DNA of 64,000 nt from Pleurodeles waltl (lineage: Eukaryota > Chordata > Amphibia > Caudata > Salamandridae): positions 131,211,106 to 131,275,105 of the forward strand of contig NC_090447.1 of NCBI RefSeq assembly GCF_031143425.1, read 5' to 3'. The notes under the pieces were generated by a model, which was given only the letters and a program-made list of their open reading frames with translations, ran no database searches and was not told the origin of the DNA. Positions 45,428 to 56,859 of this stretch are shown here, piece by piece. How positions within the stretch are numbered: the stretch's first letter is position 1; every line of letters begins with the position of its first letter. The translations under genes were made by a program, and so were the position numbers.

Positions 45428-45992
45428 GGGCCAGATGTAGGAAGTCAACATTTTGCGAGGTGCAAATTGCGAGTACCAGCGACTCGCAATTTGCACCTCA
45501 CAAAATGTTATGCAGAAAGGTGTCTCAGACACCTTCTGCAACTCGCTATGGGGTCGCAAAGACCCACCTCATCAATATTTATGAGGTGGGTCGCAGTTTG
45601 CGACCCCATAGCGAGTCTAGGCACTCACGGGGATGGTGGCCTTCTGGAGACAGCAGACCACCATGTCCGTGACTTCTTTTGAATAAAGCAGGTTTTTATT
45701 TTTATTTTTGCAGCTCGTTTTCCTCAAAGGAAAACGAGCTGCAAATAGAAAAAATACCGAAATCTTTTTGTTTCTTTTTTTTTCAGAGTATGCAGTGGTC
45801 CATAGGACCACTGCTTGCTCTGAAAAAATATTATTGTTTGCATTCACAAAGGGGAAGGGGTCCCATGGTGACCCCTTCCCGTTTGCGAATGAGTTACCAT
45901 CCACTTCAAGTGGATGGTAACTGCGAGTTGATTTGCGACCGCTTTCGCGGTCACAAATCAACTCTACATAGCGATGCGGTCGCAAATAGGAA
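45428..45992. repeat. Chain of eight hairpins (MITE-like element)
   Basis: Arms (left/right) are: 45447-45474/45482-45509 (27 of 28); 45511-45524/45528-45540; 45541-45560/45597-45616 (20 of 20), which encloses 45561-45572/45581-45592 (12 of 12); 45707-45724/45728-45745 (18 of 18); 45792-45801/45805-45814 (10 of 10, extended by TTTTTTCAGAG against CTCTGAAAAAA); 45842-45862/45870-45890 (19 of 21); 45893-45906/45908-45921 (14 of 14); and 45925-45942/45947-45964 (17 of 18). They lie head to tail and nearly fill the segment. It begins AGGGCCAGATGTAGGAA at 45427 and the right end is uncertain. There is no coding. Confidence 0.75.
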
Positions 45993-46389
45993 GGGCACAC
46001 TAACTACATTTTCTAAGTAGGCCGAGTACTAGTAGTCATCAGTGCATGGAATAAATATTTCAGTGGTATTTGTTTTTAAAACTTAATTTAGGGAAGGGAT
46101 GGCATTGGATTCAATTAAGAATGTTTTTTTTTTTTTGCATTTCAATTTTTTTGCAAAACGTGTGTATGCTATGTGGTAATATTTGATGGCATAGGAGGAT
46201 GTGTGCACTGTTATTGTGAGATTTTTTACAGCACAGTTATTTTTTGTGTTTTGCATTGCTGAATTAATGTTGGTGTTTTCTTCAGAGATACCACCATGCC
46301 TCCTTATGGCCAGTGTCTGTGTGTGTGGGTGTGGGGGTGTGTATTTGTCATCATCCACCATTTGTCTTTTTTCTTCATGCTGTGTAGCC
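45993..46389. other. No gene recognised
   Basis: T-rich spacer with a T run near 46125 and a GTGTGTGGGTGTGGGGGTGT microsatellite near 46317. Confidence 0.5.
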
Positions 46390-47285
46390 AAGAGCCATTT
46401 TGTGTAGTCTATGTCCATAGGCTTGCATGTGTTCTTTGCTCTCCATGCCTACTTGTTCGCAGTTGTTGATTGACCATGTGGCTGGCGACCATTGTCTGCA
46501 TCCAGCCAGTGTGTCTTTGCCACAGGCTGGCATGTTTTCTTTTTTCTTCTCCTTGCTCCTTGTTGTTGTTTTTGACCAGGTGGCTTGCAGCCATTTTGTG
46601 CTTGCAGCCAGTGTTCTTGCCATGGGCTTGCATGTGTTCTTTCTTGGTTCCCCATGCCTCCTTGCTCCTTGTTGTTGTTGTTGTTTGACCATGCGCCTGG
46701 CAGCCATTTTGTGCATGAAGCCACAGTTCCTTTGCCATAGGCCTGCATGTGTTCTTTCTTTGTTCCTCATGCCTCCTTGCTCCTTGTTGTTTGACCATGT
46801 GGCTGGCGGCCTTTTTGTGCATGCAGCCAGTGTTCCTTTGCCATAGGCTTGAATGTGTTCTTTCTTTTTTCCCATGCCTCTTTGCTCCCTGTTGCTGTTG
46901 TTGTTTGACCATGGGTCTGGTGGCCATTTTGTCCATCCAGCCAGGGTCCCTTTGCCATAGGAGTGCATGTATTCTTTGTGTGCTATGCATCCTTGCTCGT
47001 TGTTATTTTACCATTTAGCTGGCAGCCATTTTGTGCATGTAGCCAGTGTTCCTTTGACATAGGCTTGCATGTGGTCTTTCTTTTTTCCCATGCCTCCTTG
47101 CTCCTTGGTGTTGTTGTTTGACCATGTGGCTGGTGGCCATTTTGTCCATCCAGCCAGGTTCCCTTTGCCATAGGAGTGCATGTGTTCTTTGTTTGCCATG
47201 CCTCCTTGCTCTTTGTTGGTATTTTACCATTTGGCTGGCAGCCATTTGGTACATCCAGCCAAACTATCTTTGCCATAAGTTTACA
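46390..47285. repeat. Minisatellite, ~102-114-bp unit, about eight copies
   Basis: Each unit has CCATAGGCTTGCATGTGTTC, CCATGCCTCCTTGCTCC, a GTTGTT run of variable length, TTTGACCATGTGGCTGG and GCCATTTTGTGCAT. The marker CATAGG recurs from about 46413 to 47170, with a decayed form near 47272. The period varies mainly through the GTT microsatellite inside the unit. Frames open on both strands across several units arise from the repeat, and their lengths differ from unit to unit, so no protein is claimed. Confidence 0.88.
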
Positions 47286-48059
47286 TACATGTTAAATATT
47301 GATCATTTGTTTAAGTTTATATTTAATTTTCTATTGTAATTCTTTATTTTGATTTTTATTCTATTATATTTTAATTCAATGTTTTATTTCATTCTTTATT
47401 TTAGTTTTTTATTTTATTTTATTATTAGAATTTCAATTGTTTTAATTTCTTGTTTTTGTTTTTAGCTTTTTATCTTTTTTTTATTTTCTTTATATGTTTT
47501 TAATTTCTAATTTTAATTGTATTTAATTCTGCATTTTGCCTTGATCCATCCATCCACATCCATTCCTCCATCCATCCATCTACCAAAGGCACACGGCTGC
47601 ACTACAGCATTTGGTTTCCTTAGGTGTATAACAATTCCATTTCCTCCTGGACACTATGGCTGCAGAGCACTGCAGATAAATCAGCAGCACAACTCCTTTT
47701 TTAAACGATTATTCTATTTCCCCAGAACACCTTGCCATCATAGGTCTTTTTAAGGATTATTACATGTACCCATGCACCTCTCTCTGACTACCCCAGGTGT
47801 CTCCTTCGAAACAGATAGCGATAAAACAAAGAGCTATATTTGCATGTTGTGCTGCCTGATTTGAAATTACATTTTACTGTGTGGTGGTGGAGTTTGACTT
47901 TACAATGTTTGATTAAAATGGTATTTATCACATAAGTAACCAACCGCACTAAGATTGTATTTGTCTGTACTATTTCAACCTGCAACAATACCATGTTTCA
48001 CTAAGTGAATGTTTTTCTTGCTTGGTTTGTTTTAGGTGCATAAGAGAAGAGACCTCATA
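47286..48059. other. AT-rich low-complexity DNA and a CATC microsatellite
   Basis: 47290-47530 is made of TTTTATTTTA-type sequence, and a (CATC)n tract lies at about 47544-47581. The rest has no recognised content. Confidence 0.6.
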
Positions 48060-50020
48060 TCACCCGCAGTACTGCAGAAGGCTTTGCACTTACTTCAGTC
48101 CTCCAAACTTTTCCGCTTGTGCTTCTTAGTGCCACTGCCAACTTAGAGCTTAAGCTGGCCCTAAAGAAAGTTCCTCCAAAAAAAGTAGCTAGTGAGAAGA
48201 AGCAGCTTTCCGCCAGTGACATGTCAACAGCAACCTGTTTTGGTCTCTGGGGAGGAACTTGGGAGCAGCACTCCAGCATCAACAGCACCACCCCAACCTA
48301 AGCCCAAGACCATATCTGCCAGTGAGGCAGCCACTGCAATCATGGAGACGCAGACGAGCAGTGATGTTGAAATGGATTTGTCCCTTTCACAAAGTAGTAC
48401 CCATTCATTTCAAGAAACAGAGCAGAGTGGACAACAGCCAGCAATAGTAGATCTTACAGAAGTTGGAGCAGAACAGGAGATCAAGATTCATGCAAGCAAG
48501 AACATCCTCTTTTAGAATCAATGGATCCCAAATCTCCAGCAAAATTAGGGTACTAATCCACCATCTTCTCCAAGCACCACTTCTGATGACAATGATAGGG
48601 ACATGGAGTGGATTCCAGCAGAGTCCGGCAAACTTCAGGAGAGGCAATGGAGAAGAAAAGTTCCAGAAAACCTTAGAATCATGGAAGGGGATGATGATGA
48701 GGAGGATGATGATGACGAGCCAGTCATTGTGGAAGATAGCACAGAGGAATCAACATTACTATCTGACCTGCTCTGAGGATGTAGCACAGGCAGTGCCACC
48801 AGATCCATATTTATAAGGCCCCAGCAGAGACCTGCACCAATCCATTCCTCAGTAAAAGTCTGCACTGCAGAGAAGCAATTGACACACTCATCTATCTCCA
48901 GTTCTTCTTCAAGCAATGGCAGTGGCCCAATAAGAAGGTGCACCTCCCCAGTTTAGGACTTTTTTATGATTAGCAAACAGGAGGAGAACATTGTGATATG
49001 CTCTAATTGCCACAAGAGTGTTCATCAAGGTAGGCTTGGTTCACATTATGGTACTGGAGGCCAGATGACCCATATGAAAAAGTATCACGCAATCCAGTGG
49101 GAGGAGCACCGTAAAAAAGTGGCTGAACATGGTTGCAATGGTGAAGATGAGGAGAGCTGGAAAACATCAGCTACAACTGCTCAAATCACGGTGAAAGGTG
49201 AGGAAGAGGAGGGTGATATCCTCACACAAAGCAGCCCCGTCCCTAGCATTGCGCCAGAATCACCCGCCTCAGCCACCTCACAATGGCACAAGAAGAATTA
49301 GTGTCAGATGGAGACATAATGGCATACAGTGACTGTACCACAACGCATATTGAGTCTACCACCACCAACATCTCAAAAGTCACCAGTGTCAGTGGCCCAA
49401 CAAAAGATGAAAATCCAGGCTTCAGTTAAGGGCATGTTTAGGCAGGAGGGGCCCTACGACCATAACTACCCAATGGCATGTTTGGACAATGGGAAGCTGG
49501 CAAAAATGTTAGCTCTGGACCTCCTTCCTTTTTGTTTTGTGGAAGGAGTGGGATGCTTAGGGTTTGTGGCAGCCAACTATCCGAAATGGAAGGTTGCAAG
49601 TCAGACCTGTTTTTTCAGCGCTACATCACAATGTGCTGCAATTGATATGAACAAAGTTTGCAGAAAAGTGTTGTCAATACCATCCACCTGACCAAAGACA
49701 TGTGGACCAGTTGTCAGGCTACTGATTACATGTGTATCACTGCATACTGGATCTCTTTTGTGGGAGTAAAGCAAAAGCTATCTACAGGTCTTGTCCCTGA
49801 GGAAATTGTTAAGAGCATTTGGCGGCATGCAACAGTAGCCATGTTCTACTAACAAGGTGTCTGAATGGCTGTGGTCCAGGGGTCTCCGAATTAGATTTGT
49901 TGCCATGGACAATGTCCGTAACATAGTCAAGGTCATAGCAGATGGTGGCTATTTCAGGGCTCTGTGTTTGGGGCACTGCATCAACCTGGTTGTGCAAGAC
50001 TTACTCAAAAAAGAAGACAT
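48060..50020 (+). pseudogene. hAT-type transposase with BED finger, broken and truncated by Harbinger
   Basis: The N-terminal part (about 48180-48950) has an acidic, Ser-rich region with EGDDDEEDDDDEP (about 48687). A BED-type zinc finger follows: C-X2-C at 48999-49010, with the His ligands at about 49071-49088. Next come the hAT core words GPYDHNYP, LALDLLPF, LTKDMWTS (about 49682) and CLGHCINLVVQDLL (about 49966-50010). The last of these is typical of the hAT catalytic core. A TAG at 49299-49301, a frame change near 49675 and another near 49850 show it is dead. Similarity stops exactly where the Harbinger end begins (50021). The remaining half would be expected beyond the far end of that element, outside the window. 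Confidence 0.78.
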
Positions 50021-50597
50021 AGGCCCTCATTATGATATTGGCAATAAATACCCCTTACCTTTAAGCTGACGACCGCCAACATACCGCCGCAGTGGCAGAT
50101 ACACGTTTTCCATATTATGACACACACACACACCAATCTGACAGAATACTGCCACACAGCCAAATCCGCCAGCCCAAAGGTCAGTGGTAAAGTGTTGATA
50201 CAAACACCCATACCGTTACGCCAACAAAACTACACCCACCACATTATGACACATGAATGACCACAGCGGACATTCAATGAGGCTAAACTATTGGCGGTAC
50301 ATACGGCCGTGCTCAGAATAGACACCCACAAACAAAACAACACTATATTGGCCACTAAAAACACACACCTGACATTCATACACACACTACACCCACACAC
50401 CCACACCACTATAAAACACCCACCCACATTACCCACAACTCTTTGCCAACACCAAAAGACTGCAAGAGTTAGCCATCGACATCACAGAGATAACTAGACA
50501 CACACCACTTACACCCATACATCCCTCATGCACCCCACATCACACACCCCACCACATTACTCGACACACTCTCACCAACACACCACATACAACACCC
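50021..50597. repeat. Left end of Harbinger: terminal repeat and CA-rich subterminal region
   Basis: It begins AGGCCCTCATTATGATATTG and goes on with words such as ACCGCCAACATACCGCCGC. From about 50115 the plus strand is rich in ACAC and CCACA words with few G. No coding. The terminal inverted repeat is inferred from the junction; its partner is outside the window. Confidence 0.65.
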
Positions 50598-51900
50598 ATG
50601 GCCCCACAAAGGCACCCCCTTTTCACTGAGGAGGAGTTAAGGGTCATGGTGGAGGAAATTGTCAGGGTTGAGCCACAGCTGTTTGGAGCACAGGTACAGC
50701 AGATTTCCATTACCCGGAAGATGGAGCTATGGCGGAGGATTGTGGACAGGGTGAACGCTGTGGGACAGCACCCAAGAACAAGAGATTACATCAGGAAGAG
50801 GTGGAACTATCTACGGGGGAAGGTACGTTCCATAGTAGCAAGGCACCAGCTCACCATACAGAGGACTAGCGGTTGAACCCCACCTACTCCCCCACAGCTG
50901 ACAGCATGGGAGGAGCAAGTACTGGCATTACTGCACTCTGAGGGACTTACTGGAATAGCTGGAGGGCTGGACACTGGTAAGTCAAAATTTACTACCCCCC
51001 CATACCTGCATGCCATTTCACACCCTCATCCTCACTCCCATCACTCCACTCCATCCCACGCTCTGCACCTACAGATATGACTAACCTCAATGCCAACCCC
51101 TGCATGCAATACCAATGCATCAACAACCCTCCCAGCCCTGCATGGACACCCATCACCAAAGCATGCACAGCATGGGGAAACTAACAATCCCACAATACAT
51201 CACCATACACAAACAACAGGTGGCAGGGCAACAGCAACCATAGAGGGGAAGCCAGGGATGTATAATATGTCATTCACATGAAGCATAATACATCACTTAC
51301 ATCCCCACAGGTACCTCAGCGAATGTCAGTGGAGGGGAGGTGCCACCACTATCCAGTCCCCCAAACAGAATTTAACACCATGGCACCACCCAGCCTCCCC
51401 ACACCTCTGTCCCCAGGATGCTCCAATTAGCAGGGTCCCATCTCTACAGGGTCCCCAGGCCACATCTCGCCCCAAGACAATCAGGGACCTGGGTCAGTGA
51501 CAGCGGGCACACCATTCAGGGGACAGAGGCACAGGCCAGCAGGGACACTGGGAGGACTTCTGTGTACCTGGGGGAGGACTGGAGGATGGAACCAACCCTC
51601 CAGGAGGCACTCTCCGAGATCCTGGGAGCCTACCAACATTCCCAGGACACGATGGGCCAGATCCAAGACAACGTGCAGGAGAACAGGCGGCTGCAGAAGG
51701 GACAGTATCAGGGGATCAGGGAGGACTTGCAGGCCATTAACACCACCCTGATCTCCATAGCAGGGGTGCTGGCAGACATGGCCAACATCATGAGGGAGGT
51801 ATCAGCACAACAGCAGACCCATACCACTGGCCAGTCCATCGACCATCCCTCCACTTCTGCTGCCGCTAGTGGGCAGGAGGCCCCACCACAGGACCCATAG
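50598..51900 (+). pseudogene. Harbinger Myb/SANT-like protein 1, three exons, one premature stop
   Basis: Exon 1 is 50598-50822. From ATG it encodes a Myb/SANT (MADF-like) trihelix with FTEEELRVMVEEIV and IRKRWNYLRGK. Introns with GT and AG ends fit at 50823-50897 and 50977-51310. The three exons (50598-50822, 50898-50976, 51311-51900) join in phase. Exon 2 encodes WEEQVLALL. Exon 3 encodes a helical C-terminal part, possibly coiled coil (about 51590-51810). An in-frame TAA at 51373-51375 cuts the protein at about 123 residues; the same frame is otherwise open to TAG at 51898-51900. In Harbinger systems this protein carries the transposase into the nucleus and to the DNA ends. The splice sites are inferred by eye. 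Confidence 0.68.
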
Positions 51901-52490
51901 ACCACCAGCACCCCTCCCCTACAGAAGGTGATCCACCCCGCAAACGTTTCCTGTGACCCAGACAGAAGCCAGAAACACTTGCCAAGACTACCGCCAAGAA
52001 ATGAGACTCTCCTGATTGTTCCCCTTGTGTCCCACACTATCACTTTGTCCACTTTGAACTGCTGTTTCTCCCCTTCCTATGGCCCCTTGGACACTGAACC
52101 TGTGCAACAAACAGACTGGAACAATACCCTGGACTTTCCTCCATCATCACCCTTTTCCATTGAATTTTCCCCTCAATTTCTTCACACTACAATAAACACC
52201 CTTGGACACAACTCGACTACTTACATGTCATGTGTTGAAAATATGTATACATAGAAACAGTTTCATCCATTGCAAATGTACTGTACATTGTGAGAGCATA
52301 GAAATAATGACCTGTAGTTGGCTTCAGTCAGCACATCAGTACACAGTTGTTATATCACCAACATCTTCAAAATGACAAACCATAGGTGACAGTAAGTAGA
52401 GGTAAAAGGAAGTGAATGCCATCATGCCACAGCCACACAGAATACACCAATAGTCATAGAAATGTTAAGTTTCACTGTCTCACCTGTGTG
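51901..52490. other. Harbinger spacer between convergent genes
   Basis: 3' flanks of the Myb-like gene (plus) and the transposase (minus). AATAAA for the plus strand occurs at about 52192. No other feature was seen. Confidence 0.55.
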
Positions 52491-52667
52491 TCATTGGAAG
52501 TACTGACGGATAACTGATGTTCTGTTGTCCTCATCATCAGCCACTTCATCATCACTTTCATCAGGGTCTTCTGTTGCCAAAAGGGCATCTCCAGTCTCCT
52601 CCTCCTCCTGCAGAAAAGGAACATGCCATCTGAGGGCCAAGTTGTGCAACATGCAGCATGCCACTAC
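52491..52667 (-). pseudogene. Harbinger transposase, C-terminal part (separated by LTR insertion)
   Basis: 59 open codons run from the insertion point to the TGA at 52491-52493. They read ACCMLHNLA followed by an acidic tail (DESDDEVADDED) and a final RQYFQ. ACCMLHNLA is the conserved word that closes the catalytic domain of PIF/Harbinger transposases. The codons line up with those on the other side of the LTR element (61736 on) when one copy of the 5-bp duplication is ignored, so the insertion split one gene. A CTGCAG before GAGGAGG might be an acceptor, but the frame needs no intron. Confidence 0.82.
52663..52667. repeat. Target duplication ACTAC, left
   Basis: Directly before the TG of the left LTR; repeated at 61731-61735. 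Confidence 0.85.
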
Positions 52668-55600
52668 TGTAGGAGGCTGGCCTGGTTTGTAGTGGGTACT
52701 TTGGGTACTTACACTTTATACCAGGTCCAGTTATCCCTTATTAGTGAAATGTACTAGTGTTCTAGCAGCTTAGGCTGATAGAGATAGCTATAGGAGAGCA
52801 GCTTAGGCTGAACTAGGAGACATGCAAAGCTCCTGCAATACCACTTATGGTCACACAGTACTTACACACAAGAAAAGACAATACTCAGTGTTACCAAAAA
52901 TAAAGGTAGTTTATTTTGGTGACACAGTACTAAAAATATCTTAGAGGCAATACTCCTTATGGAGGTTAGTATTATACACAATATATACACTAGACACCAA
53001 AATAAGGTAAGTAATTAGTCATAGGAAAGTGCAAACAGTAGGAAATACTATAGAATGCAAAGGGAGAAAATAGGTCTGGGGGCAACACAAACCATATACT
53101 AAGAAAGTGCAATGCGAACCAGGAATTCCCCTCTAGACAAGTGTAGTGTGTGCAGAATCGCTGGGAGAATAAGGATACAGTAAAGGTAAGTAAATTACCC
53201 CACCCCAGAGGCTAGAAAAGCTGGGGTAAAGTACTGCAAATTTCCTTAGAACACACTACAAGTTGTGATTAGAGTTATTGCAAGAACCAGCCAAGGCTGC
53301 AAACAACAAATGTTGGATTCCTGGACTTGAAGACCTGCAAAGGAAGGAGACCAAGTCCAGAACTCGAAAGAAGTTCCAGGCAGGACAGGAGCCCCTACCA
53401 ACCCAGAAGAGGGTGCAAAAGAAGAGTGCCTGGTTGGACGAAGACTGCATAAATGCACTCAAGGAAGATGTCAGCGGGTTCCTGCATGATGCACTGGATG
53501 TCCCACATTGTGAAGTTGGATACAGGCGAGATTTGGCATTGGAATTCTCCAAGAAGCCTTTGTTCCGGCAAAGTCACGTTTTGCGTCAAGTAGGTGCTAT
53601 CGGGACCCAGGAGGGACCTGGGGGCCTCAACTCTGTGTGAGGAGGAAGAGGCAGCTCTCAGCACTTCAGAGGGCCTTCAGAGCACCAGATAGCACCCATT
53701 GGAGTCCCAGGACATGGGGACAAAGAAGGAGCAAAATGCTGTTGGTGCAGCACTACAAAAGAAGGTCCCACGCTGCTGGAGAACAACTCAGCGAGTTGAG
53801 AGTAACAGGATAGAGTATTGGGGACCTGGGCCAGGCTGTGCACAAAGGAATTTTGCAAATAATGCACAGGGGCCTCAGGAGGGGAAGAAGACACAGTGCA
53901 TAGGGATACTGTCATTCTGGGGGAAGGCAAGGTCTTACCTCCTCCACATTGGGACAGCAGGACCTCAAGACAGTCTGTGTCGATGGGTTCCACCCTCTGT
54001 GCTCCAAGGAGCGTCCTCGTCGCCAGGAGAGGAGTCCAAGAGAACCGGTCATCGACTTAGAAGGTACCTGCTTCAGCACGGGAGTGACTCTGTCACCCCA
54101 CGGGATATTTCTTGGGTTTTTCTGGTGCAGGGTGAAGACAGGGAGTCCTCAGAGTGTGCACACCGTGGAAACTGCTGCAGTTGCTGGCTGGAGCTGAAGT
54201 TGCAGAGGAAAAGTATCCCTTGTGGATACTTTGTTGCTGTTACAGCGGTTCCTGGAGAAGGCTGCGGTTGATCTGAGGTCAGAGGATGAAGTAGTAGTTG
54301 CAGAGGATTCTTGCTGGAAACTTGCAAGTAGAATCTGAAGAGAACCCACAGGAGAGACCCTAAATAGCCCTGAGAGGGGGATTGGTTACCTTATCAGGTA
54401 AGGACCTATCAGGTGGTGTCTCTGATGTCACCTGCTGGCACTGGCCACTCAGAGCCCCCCACAGTGCCCCCACACCTTGCAAAGCAAGATGGCTGAAGTC
54501 TGGGACACACTGGAGGAGCTCTGGGCACCACCTCTAGGGTGGTGATGGATAGGGGAGTGGTCACTCCACTTTCCTTTTTCCAGTTTCATGCCAGAGCAGG
54601 GACAAGGGGTCCCTGAACTGATGTAGACTGGCTTATGCAAGGAGGGCACCATCTGTGCCCTTCAAAGCATTTCCAGAGGCTGGGGGAGGCTACCCCTCCC
54701 CAGCCTGTAATACCTATTTCCAAAGGGAGAGGGTGTAACACCCTGCTCCCGAAGGAAATGCTTTGTTCTGCCTTCCTGGGACTGAGCTGCTCAGACCCCA
54801 GGGGGGCAGAAGCCTGTCTGTGAGGTGGCAGCAGCTGTAGCTGCATTATAAGCCTCAGAGAGCTGGTTTGGCAGTACTGGGTGTCCATGGTGGAGCCCCC
54901 AGGATGGATGGAATGGGCTCCCCAATACCAGATTTGGAATGGGGGGACAATTCCATGATCTTAGATACCTCACATGGCCATATTTGGAGTTACCATTGTG
55001 AAGTTACATATAGGTACTTACCTATATGTAGTGCACGTGTTTAATGGCATCCCCGCACTCACAAAGTCCTGGGAATTGGCCCTGATCTATGTGGGGGCAC
55101 CTTTGCTAGTGCAAGGGTGCCCTCACACTTAGTGACTTTGCACCTAACCTTTATTAAGTGAAGGTTAGACATATAGGTGACTTATAAGTTACTTAAGTGC
55201 AGTGAAAATGGCTGTGAAATAATGTGTGCACTATTTCACGCAGGCTGCAGTGGCAGTCCTGTGAAAGGGTTTGTCTGAGCTCCTTATGAGAGGCAAAAGG
55301 AATGCTGCAGCCCATAAGGATCTCCTGGAACCACAATGCCCTGGGTACCTAGGTACCATATACTAGTGACTTATAAGGGGGGTCCAGTGTGCCAATTTAA
55401 ATTGGTAAATGAAGTCACTAGCCTATAGTGACAAATTTAAAAACAGAGAGAGCATAAGCACTGAGGTTCTGGTTGGCAGAGCCTCAGTGACACAGTTGAG
55501 CACTACTGACAACACACATATTAGGCCACAAACTATGAACACTGGGGTCCTGGCTAGCAGGATCTCAGTGAGACAGGTAAAACACACTGACATATAGGGT

Positions 55601-55727
55601 TTCCACTATGAGCAATGGGGTCCTGGCTAGCAGGATCTCAGTGACACAGTAAAAACACACTGACACACACTCACAAACAGGCCAAAAGTGGGGGGTAACC
55701 ATGCTAGAAAGAGGCTACTTTCTCACA
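52668..55727 (-). repeat. 3' LTR (minus orientation) of the gag-only element
   Basis: On the plus strand it runs TGTAGGAGGC to TTTCTCACA. It aligns along its whole length with 58721-61730, with scattered substitutions and small indels. Parts near the outer end on plus (about 55440-55680) hold a diverged short repeat built on CAGTGAGA and CACTGACA words. Confidence 0.88.
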
Positions 55728-55745
55728 TAACCCTCCCACCAAACA
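55728..55745 (-). other. Polypurine tract of the gag-only element
   Basis: Read on minus, GGTGGGAGGGTTA lies directly before the TGTGAG start of the 3' LTR. It is purine-rich as expected for the plus-strand primer. Confidence 0.55.
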
Positions 55746-55758
55746 AAGTACAATAAGG

Positions 55759-56499
55759 CTAACCTTGGCCAGTGGAGACTTTATTGTCTAAGTGGTGATA
55801 AGTGAAGAGTAGATCTGCAATAGAGTGGTTACTCCCTTCATCATCCACTGTATGGTTATGTCCCTGTGGGGATGTAAACCACTGTGTTTGGAGATTTTTA
55901 CCTAACCAACAGTGGGAGTGTAAATTCTCAGAGTTCCTATTAATATGTTTTGAAATTGGGCAGTGAGATTGGTCCACTGGGCCTATGTCAAATGCAGTAA
56001 ATGCTAGACAGGGATGCTGTCTCAATAAAGCCATAGCTGGGCATAAAGTTTGTCTATATGGCTGTAAGAGAGAACAAGGTTGCTGTTTCTCTTTAGTTGG
56101 AACAGGGCAGGGCTGCTGTCCTATAAGTTCCAAACTAGGACAGGGCTGCTGTCCTAAGTGTTTAGAGGTAGTGAAGGGCTGCTGCACTAAGGTTTCTTTG
56201 GGAGGGCTGGAGGGATGATCCAAATTTACTACAATGGTGCAATTCTGCACATCTGGATTAGTAGTTCCACAGAGACGTACTTTTACCTCTGGGAGTCCAG
56301 CTGTGGTAGCTGAGGGCTCACTTGGTACAGGTTCCACCCCAGGAGAAGTTTCTCCCACCACAGGAATGGTATCCTTAGTGGCACAGTGGGGAAGGGATAC
56401 TTTGATACCCTTCTTACCTGTTGGTGAAAATGGATCATGATATTTCAGGCCTTTTTCTCTCCTTTGCTTTTTCATTTCACCAGAAATGAGAGGAAGCAA
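55759..56499 (-). pseudogene. C-terminal extension of the Gag-protease frame, QQPC repeats
   Basis: 246 open codons follow the protease in the same frame after one TAA (56545-56547). The first part is basic. The middle has about five diverged copies of a 12-17-residue unit built on GQQPCP or similar (about 55975-56180). I recognise no catalytic motif, and reverse transcriptase, the usual next domain, is absent. The repeat may be structural. It could also be a captured or invented sequence. Confidence 0.5.
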
Positions 56500-56544
56500 T
56501 TCCTCAGGGATACCCAGAATGGATGCATGGGCCCTAAACTCTAC

Positions 56545-56856
56545 TTAAGCCACTCCTGAGGCCTCTAGGTCATTCCTTAAGAGGCAGTCTACAGGTAAGC
56601 TAGGTGATACCACCACCTGCTCAGGGCCAGTAACTCCACCCCATCTAAGTTGAACTATAGCTAAGGGGAGAGACTGAGTGGAGTTCTTGACATCAGTAAC
56701 CTGGTACTTCTTTCCAAGGAGATGTTGTACAGGTGACAGCAGACTTTCAGTCACCAAAGTGATACCAGCACCTGTGTCTCTGTAGGCCTGGGCCTCAACA
56801 CCATTTATTAAAATTGACTGCCTGTACTTATCCATGTTAAGGGGACAAGCAGCCAA
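56545..56856 (-). pseudogene. Retroviral-type aspartic protease of the gag-only element
   Basis: The frame has AYRDTGAGITLV, the flap-side and catalytic Asp block of retropepsins, at about 56760-56795 (plus coordinates). A hydrophobic stretch LPVDCLLRNDL follows, like the GxDLL end of the fold. It is in frame with the Gag part upstream (to about 57850) and with the extension downstream. The enzyme would cleave Gag. The key Asp is intact; the enclosing frame is not. Confidence 0.7.
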
Positions 56857-56859
56857 GGT

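Noticed and set aside
46375..46990. Frames of up to 197 codons on minus with Lys/Gln-rich repeats
   Set aside because: Read from the minisatellite; unit lengths vary and break any constant reading.
53278..53640. 120-codon open frame on plus, present in both LTRs (also 59333-59695) at equal length
   Set aside because: It is on the strand opposite to the element's genes. The two copies differ at roughly a quarter of residues, which implies mostly amino-acid-changing substitutions and no constraint. Homology of the LTRs explains its presence twice.
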